Source of the DNA: Pseudomonadales bacterium | GTDB lineage: Bacteria; Pseudomonadota; Gammaproteobacteria; Pseudomonadales; Pseudohongiellaceae | Assembly (NCBI GenBank): GCA_012103535.1 | Contig: WLWQ01000002.1 | Span: 558,001-622,000, forward strand | DNA length: 64,000 bases | Reading direction: 5' to 3' | Shown here: piece by piece, positions 8,613-18,392 of the stretch | How positions within the stretch are numbered: the stretch's first letter is position 1 | Layout of the letters: each line of letters opens with the position of its first letter | Program-made: the position numbers and the translations under genes | The notes under the pieces: model-generated | What the model saw: only the letters and a program-made list of their open reading frames with translations | Told to the model about the DNA's origin: nothing | Database searches by the model: none

Positions 8613-9461
8613 ATGCCGAAACTAAACACAGCGCTAGTTGAGACGGACTGGCTCGAGGAAAATCTGGGCGATGGTTCGCTTATTGTCCTCGATGCTTCTG
8701 TTCCTCCGGTTGTTCCTGGTTACAAATCGATAAACAGCGAAGAAAGTTTTTCTGCAATCGCCGGTGCGCGCCGGTTCGATTACGATGGGGTTATCTGTAA
8801 ACCAAATAGTTCACTGCCGCACATGCTGCCTACAGCTGAACTCTTCCAAGAAGAAGTTAGAAAGCTGGGAGTAAATTCAGATAGCGTCATTGTCGTCTAC
8901 GATGATGTGGGTTTGTACGCCAGCCCCAGAGCCTGGTGGATGTTTCGCGCCATGGGCCATGCGCAGGTTGCCGTGTTAAATGGCGGGCTGCCGAAGTGGA
9001 TAGCCGAAGGGCGAAATTCGAAAGACAACTATACAGCAGCCGAACCAGGAAACTTCATTGCCACGCTGGATGAAAATCTCTTCTGTGATTTTGAGGTCGT
9101 TTTAGAAGCGCTTTATGAACCAAGCTGTGAAATCTTAGACGCTCGCTCCGAAGGAAGATTTAAGGGCTTAGCACCAGAACCCCGGCCAGGCGTTCGTGAG
9201 GGGCATATGCCCAATGCGAAGAATCTTCCTTTTCCAGAAGTTTTAGCTGGTGGTGAATTGAAGTCTGTTAGAGAGTTGGAAAAGATTTTTAGTTCGCTCG
9301 CGGCAAAAGATCAGAAAGTAATTACAAGCTGCGGTTCAGGAATTACTGCCTGCATCTTAACGCTGGCTGCTAATGTTACAGGTTATGAAAATCTTTCGGT
9401 GTACGATGGCAGTTGGGCGGAATGGGGACTTCCTTTAAAACTCCCTGTGGTGACTGATTAG
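8613..9461 (+). CDS. sseA: 3-mercaptopyruvate sulfurtransferase (two rhodanese domains)
   Basis: A 282-residue protein with an inactive N-terminal rhodanese domain (about 5-130, with YDDVGLYASPRAWW) and a catalytic C-terminal one (about 155-280). The active-site loop is CGSGITA with Cys240; CG[ST]G[VI]TA is the mercaptopyruvate sulfurtransferase form rather than the thiosulfate form. It transfers sulfur from 3-mercaptopyruvate to thiols or cyanide in the cytoplasm. No clear Shine-Dalgarno is seen, so it is likely translated after the preceding gene. A strong terminator follows. Confidence 0.85.
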   Translation: MPKLNTALVETDWLEENLGDGSLIVLDASVPPVVPGYKSINSEESFSAIAGARRFDYDGVICKPNSSLPHMLPTAELFQEEVRKLGVNSDSVIVVYDDVGLYASPRAWWMFRAMGHAQVAVLNGGLPKWIAEGRNSKDNYTAAEPGNFIATLDENLFCDFEVVLEALYEPSCEILDARSEGRFKGLAPEPRPGVREGHMPNAKNLPFPEVLAGGELKSVRELEKIFSSLAAKDQKVITSCGSGITACILTLAANVTGYENLSVYDGSWAEWGLPLKLPVVTD

Positions 9462-9493
9462 AATAGATTGCCCAAATTAAAGATGCCCAAACT

Positions 9494-9529
9494 AAAAGTG
9501 CCGCAATTCAAAAGAATTGCGGCACTTTT
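9494..9529. terminator. bidirectional terminator between convergent genes
   Basis: A perfect 16-bp inverted repeat (AAAAGTGCCGCAATTC at 9494-9509 and its complement at 9514-9529) around AAAA. The A/T ends give a T run in both directions, serving the sulfurtransferase (+) and the cupin gene (-). Confidence 0.9.
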
Positions 9530-9556
9530 ATTTGAATCCAACTAACGAATTTGTTG

Positions 9557-10021
9557 TTAATCGCCGGGTTGTGGAATCTGTGTCGTAATTACCGGACCCA
9601 TTCCCATGATCTGCACAATCACTTCTTCGTCTTTTGCCATATCGTAATGATGACCGCCCGGTGGCTGATAGATAAAAGTACCTTCAGCTACTGCCATCAT
9701 GTCATCCGGAGCGTAGATATCGGATTTCGGTCCCCAAGAAGTATACCAGGTGCCTTTAATGACCGTGATGTAACGGGCCGTGCTGTGAAAGTGAGGTCGA
9801 CTACCGGCACCAGGTGGGAAAGTAATTCGAATAACATACAGGCCGGGTTTGGATGAATCACCGTAAATTGCTTCGCTGCGGGCACCGCCCTGAAACAGAT
9901 CTTCAGGTTGAGCGATGATAAAACCCAATTCATCAGGCTCAACACTTTGTGCAGTAGAAGTTTGTAGGGTAAAAATCGCTAAGGTACAGAGAGCAAACAG
10001 GCCTTGCTTGACTAATTTCAT
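9557..10021 (-). CDS. exported cupin-domain protein
   Basis: A 154-residue protein. The start chosen is ATG 10021, which has GAGGAAA upstream and gives a clean signal peptide (MKLVKQGLFALCTLAIF); the open frame continues 26 codons further upstream without ribosome-site support. A single cupin barrel shows HFHSTARYITVIKG and PPGGHHYDM, both with the usual metal-ligand histidines. The substrate is unknown; its location is periplasmic. It is convergent with the sulfurtransferase. Confidence 0.8.
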   Translation of the reverse strand: MKLVKQGLFALCTLAIFTLQTSTAQSVEPDELGFIIAQPEDLFQGGARSEAIYGDSSKPGLYVIRITFPPGAGSRPHFHSTARYITVIKGTWYTSWGPKSDIYAPDDMMAVAEGTFIYQPPGGHHYDMAKDEEVIVQIMGMGPVITTQIPQPGD

Positions 10022-10137
10022 TGTACTTTCCTCTTTTAATATAGGCTTCATAGCTCTAGAGATTAACCCGATTCTGGCTTGAGTCATAGGGTTCGACAAC
10101 AGACTAGTGGCAAAAATTTAAAAGCGAGTAAAAGATA

Positions 10138-10890
10138 TTAGCGCCCTCCGGTGAGATCTATAATGGCTCCTGTGGCATATGATGCCTCATTAGAAGCCAG
10201 CCAATAGATGCCCTGGGCGACTTCTTCTGCAGTGCCTCCCCGCTGGATCGGAATTGCACTCGCCAAGCGGTGAACTCGACCAGGTTCGCCGCCATCGGCG
10301 TGAATTTCTGTATCGATAATCCCGGGCCGCACACCATTCACCCGAATTCCCTCGCCTGCAACTTCAACGGCCAGGCCTCGAGTCAGGGTATCGATTGCGC
10401 CTTTAGTAGCGGCGTAATCCGTATATTCATTCGGTGCACCCAGAGTTGCCGCTACCGATGAAACATTTACTATCGCGCCGCCTTCGCCGCTGTGTTTGGT
10501 CGACATGCGTTTCACTGCCTCGCGACTGCAGATAAAACAGCTGGTCACATTGGTAATAAGAAGTTTGTTTATGCGCTCTGCATCCAGATCTTCCAGGCGT
10601 GACTGCTGCATCAATATGCCTGCGTTATTTATCAGCACATCTAATCTGCCCAGCTTTTTGTCGACTGCCTCGAAAAGACGAACTACTTCATCTTCGCGAG
10701 AGACATCGGCTTGAACAACGATACAGCGCGCACCAAGTTTTTTAATTTCCTTCTGAACCTCAAGAGCTGCTTCTTCATTCGCACGATAGTTGATGCAAAC
10801 AGCGTAACCATTTTTGGCAAAAAGCCGAGCAGTAGCTGCGCCAATACCGCGACTGCTACCGGTGATTACAACAATGGGCATGCTATTCAT
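10138..10890 (-). CDS. SDR-family NAD(P)-dependent oxidoreductase
   Basis: A classical short-chain dehydrogenase of 250 residues. The cofactor loop is TGSSRGIG near the N terminus; NNAG, the catalytic Ser (NVSSVAA) and YAATK (Tyr-x3-Lys) follow, and the C-terminal ATGAIIDLTGG is standard. It is similar in layout to E. coli YgfF and glucose-1-dehydrogenase-like SDRs. ATG 10890 was chosen; TTG 10899 and ATG 10881 are also possible. The substrate cannot be predicted. Confidence 0.85.
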   Translation of the reverse strand: MNSMPIVVITGSSRGIGAATARLFAKNGYAVCINYRANEEAALEVQKEIKKLGARCIVVQADVSREDEVVRLFEAVDKKLGRLDVLINNAGILMQQSRLEDLDAERINKLLITNVTSCFICSREAVKRMSTKHSGEGGAIVNVSSVAATLGAPNEYTDYAATKGAIDTLTRGLAVEVAGEGIRVNGVRPGIIDTEIHADGGEPGRVHRLASAIPIQRGGTAEEVAQGIYWLASNEASYATGAIIDLTGGR

Positions 10891-11030
10891 TTCTTGCAAT
10901 AACTCTGAATTTACAATTTAGGATCTCTAAGACATCAACTTACTGTCAGATGCGAAGTGATTCAAGGCTTTCAGCAATCGTCTGCATAGGCTAGCATGAC
11001 CTATTCGCAGTAGATATTTAAGAAGTTTGC

Positions 11031-12329
11031 TTGAGTAACGTAACCGATCATTTTGATGAAAGTGCCCGTACTGCAGTTAGAGACGACGAGACAGTTTCTG
11101 GCTGGTCTGTTGGAGTGGTGCTGTTTGGGATTTGTCTCACTCTTCCTACTTTATATACTGGCGCCATAACTTCCCAGAATCTTGGTTTTGTTGGTACTGC
11201 ACAGGCCGTGGGATTGGCCAGTCTAGTTTTGGCGATAATGTCCATTCCAGCCGCAATTGTCGGCGCCCAGACCCGCTTGAGCAGCTATCTTATCTACCAA
11301 TTTGTGTTCGGGAAGAAGGGTTCGGATTTTGTTAACGGACTCCTTGGTCTCACACTTCTTGGTTGGTTTGCTGTTACCGCTGGGTTTTTCGGTGAAACCT
11401 TGCATATTGCCTTTCAGGAATTCTTTGGTGCATCACCACCTATCTGGCTACTAACTTTAGTATCCAGTGCATTAGTCATTGCCACTACGATTTTCGGATT
11501 CAAGGCTATCGATCGATTGGCTTTGTTTGCGGTGCCACTTCTAATTCTATTTTTCATTTTCGTAAGTAATCTTTCTCTTGGAGAAACGGAATTTTCAGAA
11601 GTTTTAGCAATGGAAGGCGCCAACCCTGAATACTTTACCACGGCCGTATCGACGATCATTGGTAGTCTAATCGTGGGCGTGGTACTAATGCCGGATCTTT
11701 CCAGATATGCACGGTCCACCAAAGATTGCATCACGGCTTCTATCCTGGGCAACGGAATTGGCAATAGCTTTTCTATGATGATTGGCGTAATTCCAGCGAT
11801 GGTAACCGGCTTGTTGGATCCAATGGCTTATATGATCGCTTTGGGATTGGTAGCCAGCGCTTTCGTAATCCTGGTCTTCGCCACCTGGACTACCAATGCC
11901 GTCAACCTCTACAGCACAACGCTGGCAGTTGCCGTCATAAAGGCTAAAATTCCGGAATGGAAACTCGCGATTACCTGTGGTGTGGTTGGGACTTCGCTCG
12001 CTATGATTGGCATAACAGAATATTTCGTTGAATTTCTGGAATGGCTCGGAGTCATAGTGCCTCCTGTTGCTGGTATATACCTTACCGACTATTTCTTTCT
12101 GAAGCAGAAAAACTATTCGCTTTCATTATCGGACAAATTGCCGGATTACGATCGCGCCGCCCTGGTAGCCTGGGTAGTTGCTACTATTATCTCTGCAGCA
12201 TTGTTTGTGACAGAATTTTCTCTTTCCACAATCCCGAGTCTCGACGCCTTGCTGATTACAATTCCTATCTACTTGTTTTGTCGCCGCCAATGGCCAACCT
12301 TGTTACCAAGGAATGAGGTAAGGAGATAG
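11031..12329 (+). CDS. NCS1-family permease (cytosine/purine/hydantoin type)
   Basis: A 432-residue inner-membrane transporter with about 12 hydrophobic segments. The N-terminal WSVGVVLFGICLTLPTLYTG and the central LMPDLSRYARSTKD are characteristic of CodB-like NCS1 carriers, which import nucleobases or hydantoins with Na+ or H+. The start is TTG 11031, with only a weak ribosome site. Its stop overlaps the next gene's GTG by one base, so it is the first gene of a three-gene operon. The neighbours point to a hydantoin-like cyclic amide as substrate. Confidence 0.85.
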   Translation: MSNVTDHFDESARTAVRDDETVSGWSVGVVLFGICLTLPTLYTGAITSQNLGFVGTAQAVGLASLVLAIMSIPAAIVGAQTRLSSYLIYQFVFGKKGSDFVNGLLGLTLLGWFAVTAGFFGETLHIAFQEFFGASPPIWLLTLVSSALVIATTIFGFKAIDRLALFAVPLLILFFIFVSNLSLGETEFSEVLAMEGANPEYFTTAVSTIIGSLIVGVVLMPDLSRYARSTKDCITASILGNGIGNSFSMMIGVIPAMVTGLLDPMAYMIALGLVASAFVILVFATWTTNAVNLYSTTLAVAVIKAKIPEWKLAITCGVVGTSLAMIGITEYFVEFLEWLGVIVPPVAGIYLTDYFFLKQKNYSLSLSDKLPDYDRAALVAWVVATIISAALFVTEFSLSTIPSLDALLITIPIYLFCRRQWPTLLPRNEVRR

Positions 12330-13867
12330 TGCGAATTGGAATCGATGTAGGTGGTACTCACACCGATGCCGTACTAATGGATGGCATTAACATCGTCAGT
12401 TCCCACAAGGCATTGACCTCCAGCGATGTACGTCAGGGAATCATCGAGGCATTGGATGCGGTGATGACTGCAGCACAAGTCGAACCAGCTACTATCGAAG
12501 CCGTAATGATCGGCACAACCCATTTCACCAACGCTGTTATCGAACGCAAAGAGCTTACCGAAACAGCCATAGTACGCGCCTGCCTGCCCACGGGATCAGG
12601 GCTGCCGCCAATGTGCGACTGGCCTGATGATATTGCTGCAGCGGTGGGGAATCACGCTTACATGGTGTCCGGTGGGCATTTGTATAACGGAAAGCCAATC
12701 GCGGCATTGAACGACAGTGAAATCGATTCGGTGATAGGCGATATCGCCGCCAAAAAGGTAAACGACATTGCGATAGCGGCAGCATTTTCTCCGGCGAACG
12801 CGGACCACGAAATCAGCATAGCGAAGAAAATTCGCGAAAAAATTCCCGCCGCGAATATATCCCTGAGTCATGAAATCGGACGTTTAGGCATTCTCGAACG
12901 GGAAAACGCCGCGCTGCTCAACGCTTCACTCGGGAACCTGGCTGATCGAGTGGTTTCCAATATGCGCACAGCCTTAGCAGAGAGGCATATCGACTGCCCG
13001 TTTTATGTGAGCCAAAACGACGGCACCTTAATGTCGGCCGATTATATCGCCCGTTATCCTGCTTTGACTTTTTCCAGCGGGCCTACAAACAGTTTGCGCG
13101 GCGCAGCGATCCTATCGGGAATCGATAATGCCATTGTTGTAGATATCGGCGGTACCACTTCCGATGTCGGCGTGTTGGCCGACGGTTTTCCGCGGGAGAG
13201 TAATAGCCACATCGATGTGGGTGGAGTGCGTACCAACTTTCGCATGCCTGACATTCTCCCGATAGGTTTAGGTGGTGGCAGCCTGGTTCAAGATTCAGGC
13301 AATACTCTCGGACCGCGTTCAGTTGGTCATCGCTTAGTAACTGAAGGTCTGGTCTTCGGCGGCGACACTTTAACAGCAACAGACGTTGCCGTTGCCAGTG
13401 GCTCCTGTGAAGTCGGTGATAAGGGTCGAGTATCACACTTAGAGAATGAAATAGTTGAAAACGCAATGCAATCCATGCACGCCATGATTGATGATGCGGT
13501 GGACAAGATGCGACCCAGTGAGGAACCCGTGCCAGTAATTCTCGTTGGAGGCGGTGCCATTCTGGTTTCCAGAGAATTGAAAACTGCATCTCAAATTATT
13601 CAACCGAAACATGCCGGCGTTGCTAATGCAATCGGTGCCGCTATCGCTCAGATAGGCGGGGAAGTGGAGCATATTGTGAGTTACTCGAAGATCGAACGGG
13701 AGAAGGCTTTAAGTGCTGCAACCAAAGAGGCAGAGGAAAAAGCGGTGGCTGCTGGAGCCGACGAAAACACATTGCGCGTATTGGATGTAGAAGAAACCAC
13801 CATGAGCTATATGGACGACGATGCAGCACGCTTGCGGGTAAAAGTGGTTGGAGACTTGAGCTTGTAA
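12329..13867 (+). CDS. hydantoinase/oxoprolinase-family protein (HyuA-like)
   Basis: A 512-residue ATP-dependent ring-opening enzyme of the hydantoinase A/oxoprolinase family. The ASKHA nucleotide-binding motifs are RIGIDVGGTHTDAV at the N terminus and VDIGGTTSDVGVLADG near residue 270, with GLGGGSLV after it. GTG start with AAGGAG upstream, overlapping the permease stop by one base. The protein is shorter than full HyuA (about 690), which is common in the versions paired with DUF917. It probably acts on the compound taken up by the permease. Confidence 0.87.
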   Translation: MRIGIDVGGTHTDAVLMDGINIVSSHKALTSSDVRQGIIEALDAVMTAAQVEPATIEAVMIGTTHFTNAVIERKELTETAIVRACLPTGSGLPPMCDWPDDIAAAVGNHAYMVSGGHLYNGKPIAALNDSEIDSVIGDIAAKKVNDIAIAAAFSPANADHEISIAKKIREKIPAANISLSHEIGRLGILERENAALLNASLGNLADRVVSNMRTALAERHIDCPFYVSQNDGTLMSADYIARYPALTFSSGPTNSLRGAAILSGIDNAIVVDIGGTTSDVGVLADGFPRESNSHIDVGGVRTNFRMPDILPIGLGGGSLVQDSGNTLGPRSVGHRLVTEGLVFGGDTLTATDVAVASGSCEVGDKGRVSHLENEIVENAMQSMHAMIDDAVDKMRPSEEPVPVILVGGGAILVSRELKTASQIIQPKHAGVANAIGAAIAQIGGEVEHIVSYSKIEREKALSAATKEAEEKAVAAGADENTLRVLDVEETTMSYMDDDAARLRVKVVGDLSL

Positions 13868-13869
13868 TC

Positions 13870-14964
13870 ATGAAGAAACAAATTGGCGCAGAACATATAA
13901 AAGACCTATGCTCAGGAGCTGCCTTTCTGGCTACCGGTGGGGGTGGTGATCCCTATGTCTCACAATTGCAGGCAGAGCGTCTGTTGGAGAAACACGGTCC
14001 GGCAACATTGTTGGCGCCAGCAGATGTACCCGATGATTTTTTCATTGTCAGTGTAGGCATGGTGGGTGCGCCGACAGTCACCTTGGAACAATTACCAACA
14101 GAAGACGAAGCCATCGGTGCGCTGAATAAGTATGAAGAAGTTACCGGTAAAAAAGTCGATGCCATTGTTCCCTTCGAAGTAGGTGGTGGCAATAGCACCA
14201 TTCCTCTGTGCGTTGCGGCAATAAAAGGATTGCCCTGCATCGATGGCGATGGCATGGGTCGAGCATTACCGGAAGCCCAGATGATGACTTTTCCTATTTA
14301 CGGTGTTCACCCAACGCCAGCGATTGTGATGGATGCATTTGGAAATCATGTGTTGTTGGAATGTGAAGATGCGCAGTCCTTCGAAATTGAAATTCGCGCC
14401 AAAGCCGTAGAAATGGGCGGTATGGTGAGTTCAGCAGAACACGGTATGTCCGGTGAATTATTGAGGCGCAGTACAATTCCCGGGACGATAAGCTTCGCCA
14501 CTGAATTAGGCAAGCTATTACGCACTCACGATGGATTGATTGACGTTATCCAACCTAAACTTTTCGAGTTATTTGCTCAGAGTGATTATGGCGTAATAAA
14601 GCATCTGTTTACCGGTAAAGTTTTGGATAGCCAACGCAAGATCATTGGCGGCTACGATGTAGGCACTGCGACGCTACAGAGTTTTGATGACCCCGATGAA
14701 AGAATGTCTCTCTTTATTAAAAATGAATACTTGGTGGCAAAGATTGGCGAGAAAGTAGTTGCCAGTGTTCCCGATCTAATCTGTATCGTTGAGCAGGAAA
14801 CCAGCAGGCCTCTAAACGCAGAACGAATGCGCTATGGACAGAGAGTGAGTGTATTTGGAGTGGGTTGCACCCATCACTATCGAACTCCTGAGGCGTTAAA
14901 GGTTACTGAGCCTCGTGCTTTTGGTTTCGATCTGGACTATGTGCCGTTAGAAGATATTGCCTAG
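13870..14964 (+). CDS. DUF917-family protein, hydantoin-pathway partner
   Basis: A 364-residue cytoplasmic protein with the family hallmarks AAFLATGGGGDPY near the N terminus, FEVGGGNSTIP and CIDGDGMGRALPE. DUF917 proteins (also described as S-methyl-thiohydantoin-desulfurase-like) typically sit next to HyuA-type genes, as here, two bases downstream. It is the last gene of the operon. The reaction is unproven; a role in ring opening or desulfuration of a hydantoin derivative is inferred from context. Confidence 0.85.
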   Translation: MKKQIGAEHIKDLCSGAAFLATGGGGDPYVSQLQAERLLEKHGPATLLAPADVPDDFFIVSVGMVGAPTVTLEQLPTEDEAIGALNKYEEVTGKKVDAIVPFEVGGGNSTIPLCVAAIKGLPCIDGDGMGRALPEAQMMTFPIYGVHPTPAIVMDAFGNHVLLECEDAQSFEIEIRAKAVEMGGMVSSAEHGMSGELLRRSTIPGTISFATELGKLLRTHDGLIDVIQPKLFELFAQSDYGVIKHLFTGKVLDSQRKIIGGYDVGTATLQSFDDPDERMSLFIKNEYLVAKIGEKVVASVPDLICIVEQETSRPLNAERMRYGQRVSVFGVGCTHHYRTPEALKVTEPRAFGFDLDYVPLEDIA

Positions 14965-14976
14965 TTCAGAGGCTCC

Positions 14977-15432
14977 CTAGGGATGACTCGAAACAACATT
15001 GATTGCAACGCCGTGTTCAATAAACGCTTTGGCTGCAACAATAACCTGATTAAATCCGCCGGTAGAATCGATAACGCGGGTAACAATATTTTCTTCATTG
15101 CCACCGAAACCAGTTTCTTCAATTGATAATACCGTACAGCCATCAGCCTCAATGCAATTCCAGGCGACTTGTGTATAGAGCTCGTCCAAGCCCTGCCATT
15201 CGATTACGAGCCGGTTCGGGAAATCCAGTTCTTTAACTACGATATCGAAGGTGAACGCTTCTTCGCCCGTGCCAATTGAAAAGGCGACGGATTCACCTTG
15301 CTTCAACCCCTTATCACTTCGGCTAAACCAGAACTGACTCATTTTTTCGGCATCGGTAAAAGCAGATAATACATCAGTCGCCGGCGCGTAGATGCGTATG
15401 GAGGCTTTGGCGCTATTGTTTTCAGCGCTCAT
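14977..15432 (-). CDS. SRPBCC/AHSA1-like START-domain protein
   Basis: A 151-residue protein with the AHSA1 pattern: SIRIYAPATDVLSAFTDAEKMSQFWF at the N terminus (helix-grip start, shown here in part) and a C-terminal helix. Such domains bind hydrophobic ligands or Hsp90-like partners; the role is unknown. Its ATG overlaps the stop of the upstream zinc-ribbon gene by four bases, so the two are translationally coupled. Confidence 0.75.
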   Translation of the reverse strand: MSAENNSAKASIRIYAPATDVLSAFTDAEKMSQFWFSRSDKGLKQGESVAFSIGTGEEAFTFDIVVKELDFPNRLVIEWQGLDELYTQVAWNCIEADGCTVLSIEETGFGGNEENIVTRVIDSTGGFNQVIVAAKAFIEHGVAINVVSSHP

Positions 15433-15749
15433 GTTGATTCCTGACTTTTTTCAGTCTGGCAATTCCAGCATAAATCAAAACTGCCTTCGTTTTCTTCTTT
15501 GCATTTTGCGCAGGTCCAGGGTTCTTTCACTTCGGGATATTTAACTTCAGTTTCAATAATAGAGACAGCTTTATCAAAATCCTGATCATTGAGAATCCAA
15601 AGTTCACAAAACGTATTGTTAATGCCGTGCCTTGCATGAATGTGGCTTATTGCATCATTTTTCACAACCGATTCGATGCCGTTCAATGCAAGAATATTCT
15701 TGGCAGAATTTACAATCATCGTGTTGTCATGTGTGTAAACGTGCTTCAT
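15429..15749 (-). CDS. DUF2007-like protein with C-terminal zinc ribbon
   Basis: A 106-residue protein. Residues 1-65 resemble DUF2007 (putative signal-transducing protein, ferredoxin-like) with ELWILNDQDFDKAVSII. Residues 75-100 form a zinc ribbon, CAKCKEENEGSFDLCWNCQ (CxxC-x11-CxxC). It is the first gene of a two-gene unit with the AHSA1-like protein. Confidence 0.72.
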   Translation of the reverse strand: MKHVYTHDNTMIVNSAKNILALNGIESVVKNDAISHIHARHGINNTFCELWILNDQDFDKAVSIIETEVKYPEVKEPWTCAKCKEENEGSFDLCWNCQTEKSQEST

Positions 15750-15933
15750 AGGGCTTAGTTTTGTTTACTGATGCGTTACTAGAATCCTATCTGCTGAGTT
15801 TGCCCTTGTCGATAGATAGGAAGGTATAGCTGACGTTGTTACAAGACAGTTTATCTTACTTGCCTGCTTCAGCAATCCTCTTCGCGCTGGTACTATTGTT
15901 GTCCGCCACAAAAATAATAAGCGAGATCAAGCC

Positions 15934-17358
15934 ATGATTGCGAGAATTCAGCTATTCCTACTAGCCGCTTTAACAACCAACATTGTTGCTGCTCAGGAAT
16001 TAGTGGGGGATACGCTAACTAAGGCACGCTCGGTCGATGGCATGTACATCAGCTGGCGTGAGCACATTATCGACGATCCCGAAAGTGCAGGCTTTGCCTT
16101 AAGCGGAAGCGATGGGCTGGTAATGGCGGACCTCGATAAAGATGGCTTTGAAGATATCGTCTCTGTGCACGAGTCTGATTCTGAATACGACTCAACTACA
16201 GAACTCGCTGGATTCACACCGCCACCGGCCGGTCATGTGCGGGTTGCTTTTGGCTCTGACGATCCTGATGAATGGGTGAACATTACCATTGCCGAAGGTA
16301 CTGATTCGCCAGCACCGGAAGATGCAGTCATAGCCGATCTGAATAATGATGGCTATCCCGATGTGATTGCAGCGGCCGAGCTGTCCCATTTAATTTATCT
16401 GCAAAATCCTGGCAGAAGCGCCCGCAGTGAAGAATGGCCCCGTTTGATTTTGCCGCAAACCGAAGGGCGCGGTTCCTACATTCGCGTTTTTGCCGGTGAT
16501 CTCGATGCTGATGGCATTCCTGAAATCACCGCGCCGAATAAAGGCGCACAACGACCAGGGCCATCCGACTATGCCCGATCGACGCCTGTCGAATTACACG
16601 TGCTTAAGGGTGATCCACTGCTGGGTGATAGCTGGCAGCGAATCGAGTTAGGCAATTACAGCATTCCACAAAATTCAGAGACAGTTGATCTCGATAACGA
16701 CGGTGATCTCGACATTGTTGTCGGTACCCGAGGAGAAGGGCGCCTTTCTTTCTTTGAAAACCTCGGCGATGGCAATCTGGATTTCGTTGAACATGCCATC
16801 GGCATCTATGGTGCGCGCATGGCTGGCTTTAATCTGGAATATGTCGATCTAAGCAACGATGGACGGCTTGATATCGTCGGCAGCACTGGCACAGGCTTGG
16901 CCTGGATCGAACAACCGGAAAATATCGACAATGCCTGGAACGCCTATCGTATAGGAGACTTTGCACCAGATAGTATGACTGGTATGGAATTCGCCGACAT
17001 CGATCAGGATGGTGACATGGATTTAATCGGCGGCAGTTACAGTCGCGGACCACGTACCGGCGATGGCGACGTGGAGGTGCGTGATGCCCTGGGGCGCATA
17101 GGCTGGTTTGAAAATCCTGGTGATGCCAAAGCGGCATGGACCCGGCATGATATTTCTCGCCGTAAACGAGGAATGTATGACAAGTTTATCGCAAGGGATA
17201 TGGATAACGACGGTGATATCGACTTCGTTGGCACCCGTGGCAATAGCTATCCTTACGACGGTGTTTATTGGTTAGAGCAAGTGAGAACAGCACAGCCTGT
17301 TGCTGCCTTTACCCGAGCCCGCGCAGAAGACAGCGAAGAAATGCCGTTACCGAATTAG
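15934..17358 (+). CDS. exported FG-GAP/VCBS-repeat protein
   Basis: A 474-residue protein with a signal peptide (about 1-21, ending VAAQ) and seven calcium-loop repeats of the form D-x-D-x-D/N-G-x-x-D, for example DLDKDGFED, DLNNDGYPD, DLDADGIPE, DLDNDGDLD, DIDQDGDMD and DMDNDGDID. These make an integrin-alpha-like beta-propeller stabilised by Ca2+. It is probably a periplasmic or secreted binding protein. No enzymatic domain is attached and the partner is unknown. Confidence 0.85.
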   Translation: MIARIQLFLLAALTTNIVAAQELVGDTLTKARSVDGMYISWREHIIDDPESAGFALSGSDGLVMADLDKDGFEDIVSVHESDSEYDSTTELAGFTPPPAGHVRVAFGSDDPDEWVNITIAEGTDSPAPEDAVIADLNNDGYPDVIAAAELSHLIYLQNPGRSARSEEWPRLILPQTEGRGSYIRVFAGDLDADGIPEITAPNKGAQRPGPSDYARSTPVELHVLKGDPLLGDSWQRIELGNYSIPQNSETVDLDNDGDLDIVVGTRGEGRLSFFENLGDGNLDFVEHAIGIYGARMAGFNLEYVDLSNDGRLDIVGSTGTGLAWIEQPENIDNAWNAYRIGDFAPDSMTGMEFADIDQDGDMDLIGGSYSRGPRTGDGDVEVRDALGRIGWFENPGDAKAAWTRHDISRRKRGMYDKFIARDMDNDGDIDFVGTRGNSYPYDGVYWLEQVRTAQPVAAFTRARAEDSEEMPLPN

Positions 17359-17381
17359 GCTAGAATTCAAAAAAAATCTAA

Positions 17382-18371
17382 CTAGTTATCAGTGCTAAGG
17401 CGCTCTTCGATTCTCGCGCCACGGAGAGAATTTCCCCACGAATAATTCCCTTCATGGCAGGCATATTCGTACAGCACTCTGCCTCTTTCCATTCGCGTAA
17501 AAGGAACTTCTGCTGTAAACGCTTGTGTATACAAAGCGGGATCGGTGACGGTGTACTGATAAAGAAGGATGCCGTCTTCACTCAATGAGAGTCTTTCTTC
17601 AACTTCGAAACTAGCTGTCGATAGAATAGGCGGATAAGAATGTTCATCACGAAAATTGTTGGTGTGAATAACTAAAGTATCACCTTCCCAACGTGCGATT
17701 GAGTCTCCCATCCATTTTGGAAAACTGCGCTGCGGGTGATTGCCATTGATGCGAATGATGCGGGCATCATAAGGGTATTCACCCAAAATCATTAGGTAGT
17801 CTTCAGTTTGAACAATTTGTGCGTAGGGTGATAGTCCGCGTTGAAACATCATGGACAATTGCGGGCCCGCGATCAGACATCTTTCTGCAGCCCAACCAAA
17901 TTCTGGCCCATCGAGATAGCGCCCGGATGCTGTCAATGTCGTAAAGAAGTCAGTGCGCTCCGATTGTTCCTTGATAGGAATTCTTCCATTGGGCGGATCG
18001 ATGACCAACGACGTTCGGTATTCACCATTCACTCGAGCGATTCCTATTGGGAATTCGTCGAAGTCATCATCTGCCTGGTTGGTAACTCGCGATCCTACAT
18101 CCGGAGCACTGCGATCGGGATCTAGTGGAGACGCTCGATCATCTAAATCCTGTTGTGCCCGATCAACCAATGCCAGCGCCTCGACTTCCGAATAAGCTCG
18201 CTTATTGCCTAGGGAAGTAGGGCGCTGTAACGGAGTTTGATGCAGGTTATTCCAGTAACCTTGAAAGTCAGGATGGCCACTGGCCGTGCGAGGATTTTGC
18301 TGCGCTGAAGAGCTATTCGAAACCAGTAATAAACACAGGGCAAAGAAAAAACACAGGAATTGAGAATTCAT
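17382..18371 (-). CDS. exported protein of an uncharacterised CHEGNY-motif family (copy 1)
   Basis: A 329-residue exported protein (signal peptide about 1-24, ending SSAQ). Family landmarks shared with the genes at 54909 and 62390 are HPDFQGYWN then TPLQRP at the N terminus, NGRIP in the middle, QIVQTEDY, WEGDTLVIHTNNF, and EYACHEGNY close to the C terminus. I know the family from many marine and soil bacteria as hypothetical proteins and know no assigned function. A cupin gene lies just upstream on the same strand. Confidence 0.8.
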   Translation of the reverse strand: MNSQFLCFFFALCLLLVSNSSSAQQNPRTASGHPDFQGYWNNLHQTPLQRPTSLGNKRAYSEVEALALVDRAQQDLDDRASPLDPDRSAPDVGSRVTNQADDDFDEFPIGIARVNGEYRTSLVIDPPNGRIPIKEQSERTDFFTTLTASGRYLDGPEFGWAAERCLIAGPQLSMMFQRGLSPYAQIVQTEDYLMILGEYPYDARIIRINGNHPQRSFPKWMGDSIARWEGDTLVIHTNNFRDEHSYPPILSTASFEVEERLSLSEDGILLYQYTVTDPALYTQAFTAEVPFTRMERGRVLYEYACHEGNYSWGNSLRGARIEERLSTDN

Positions 18372-18392
18372 TAATTACACTCGGTGCGAAAA

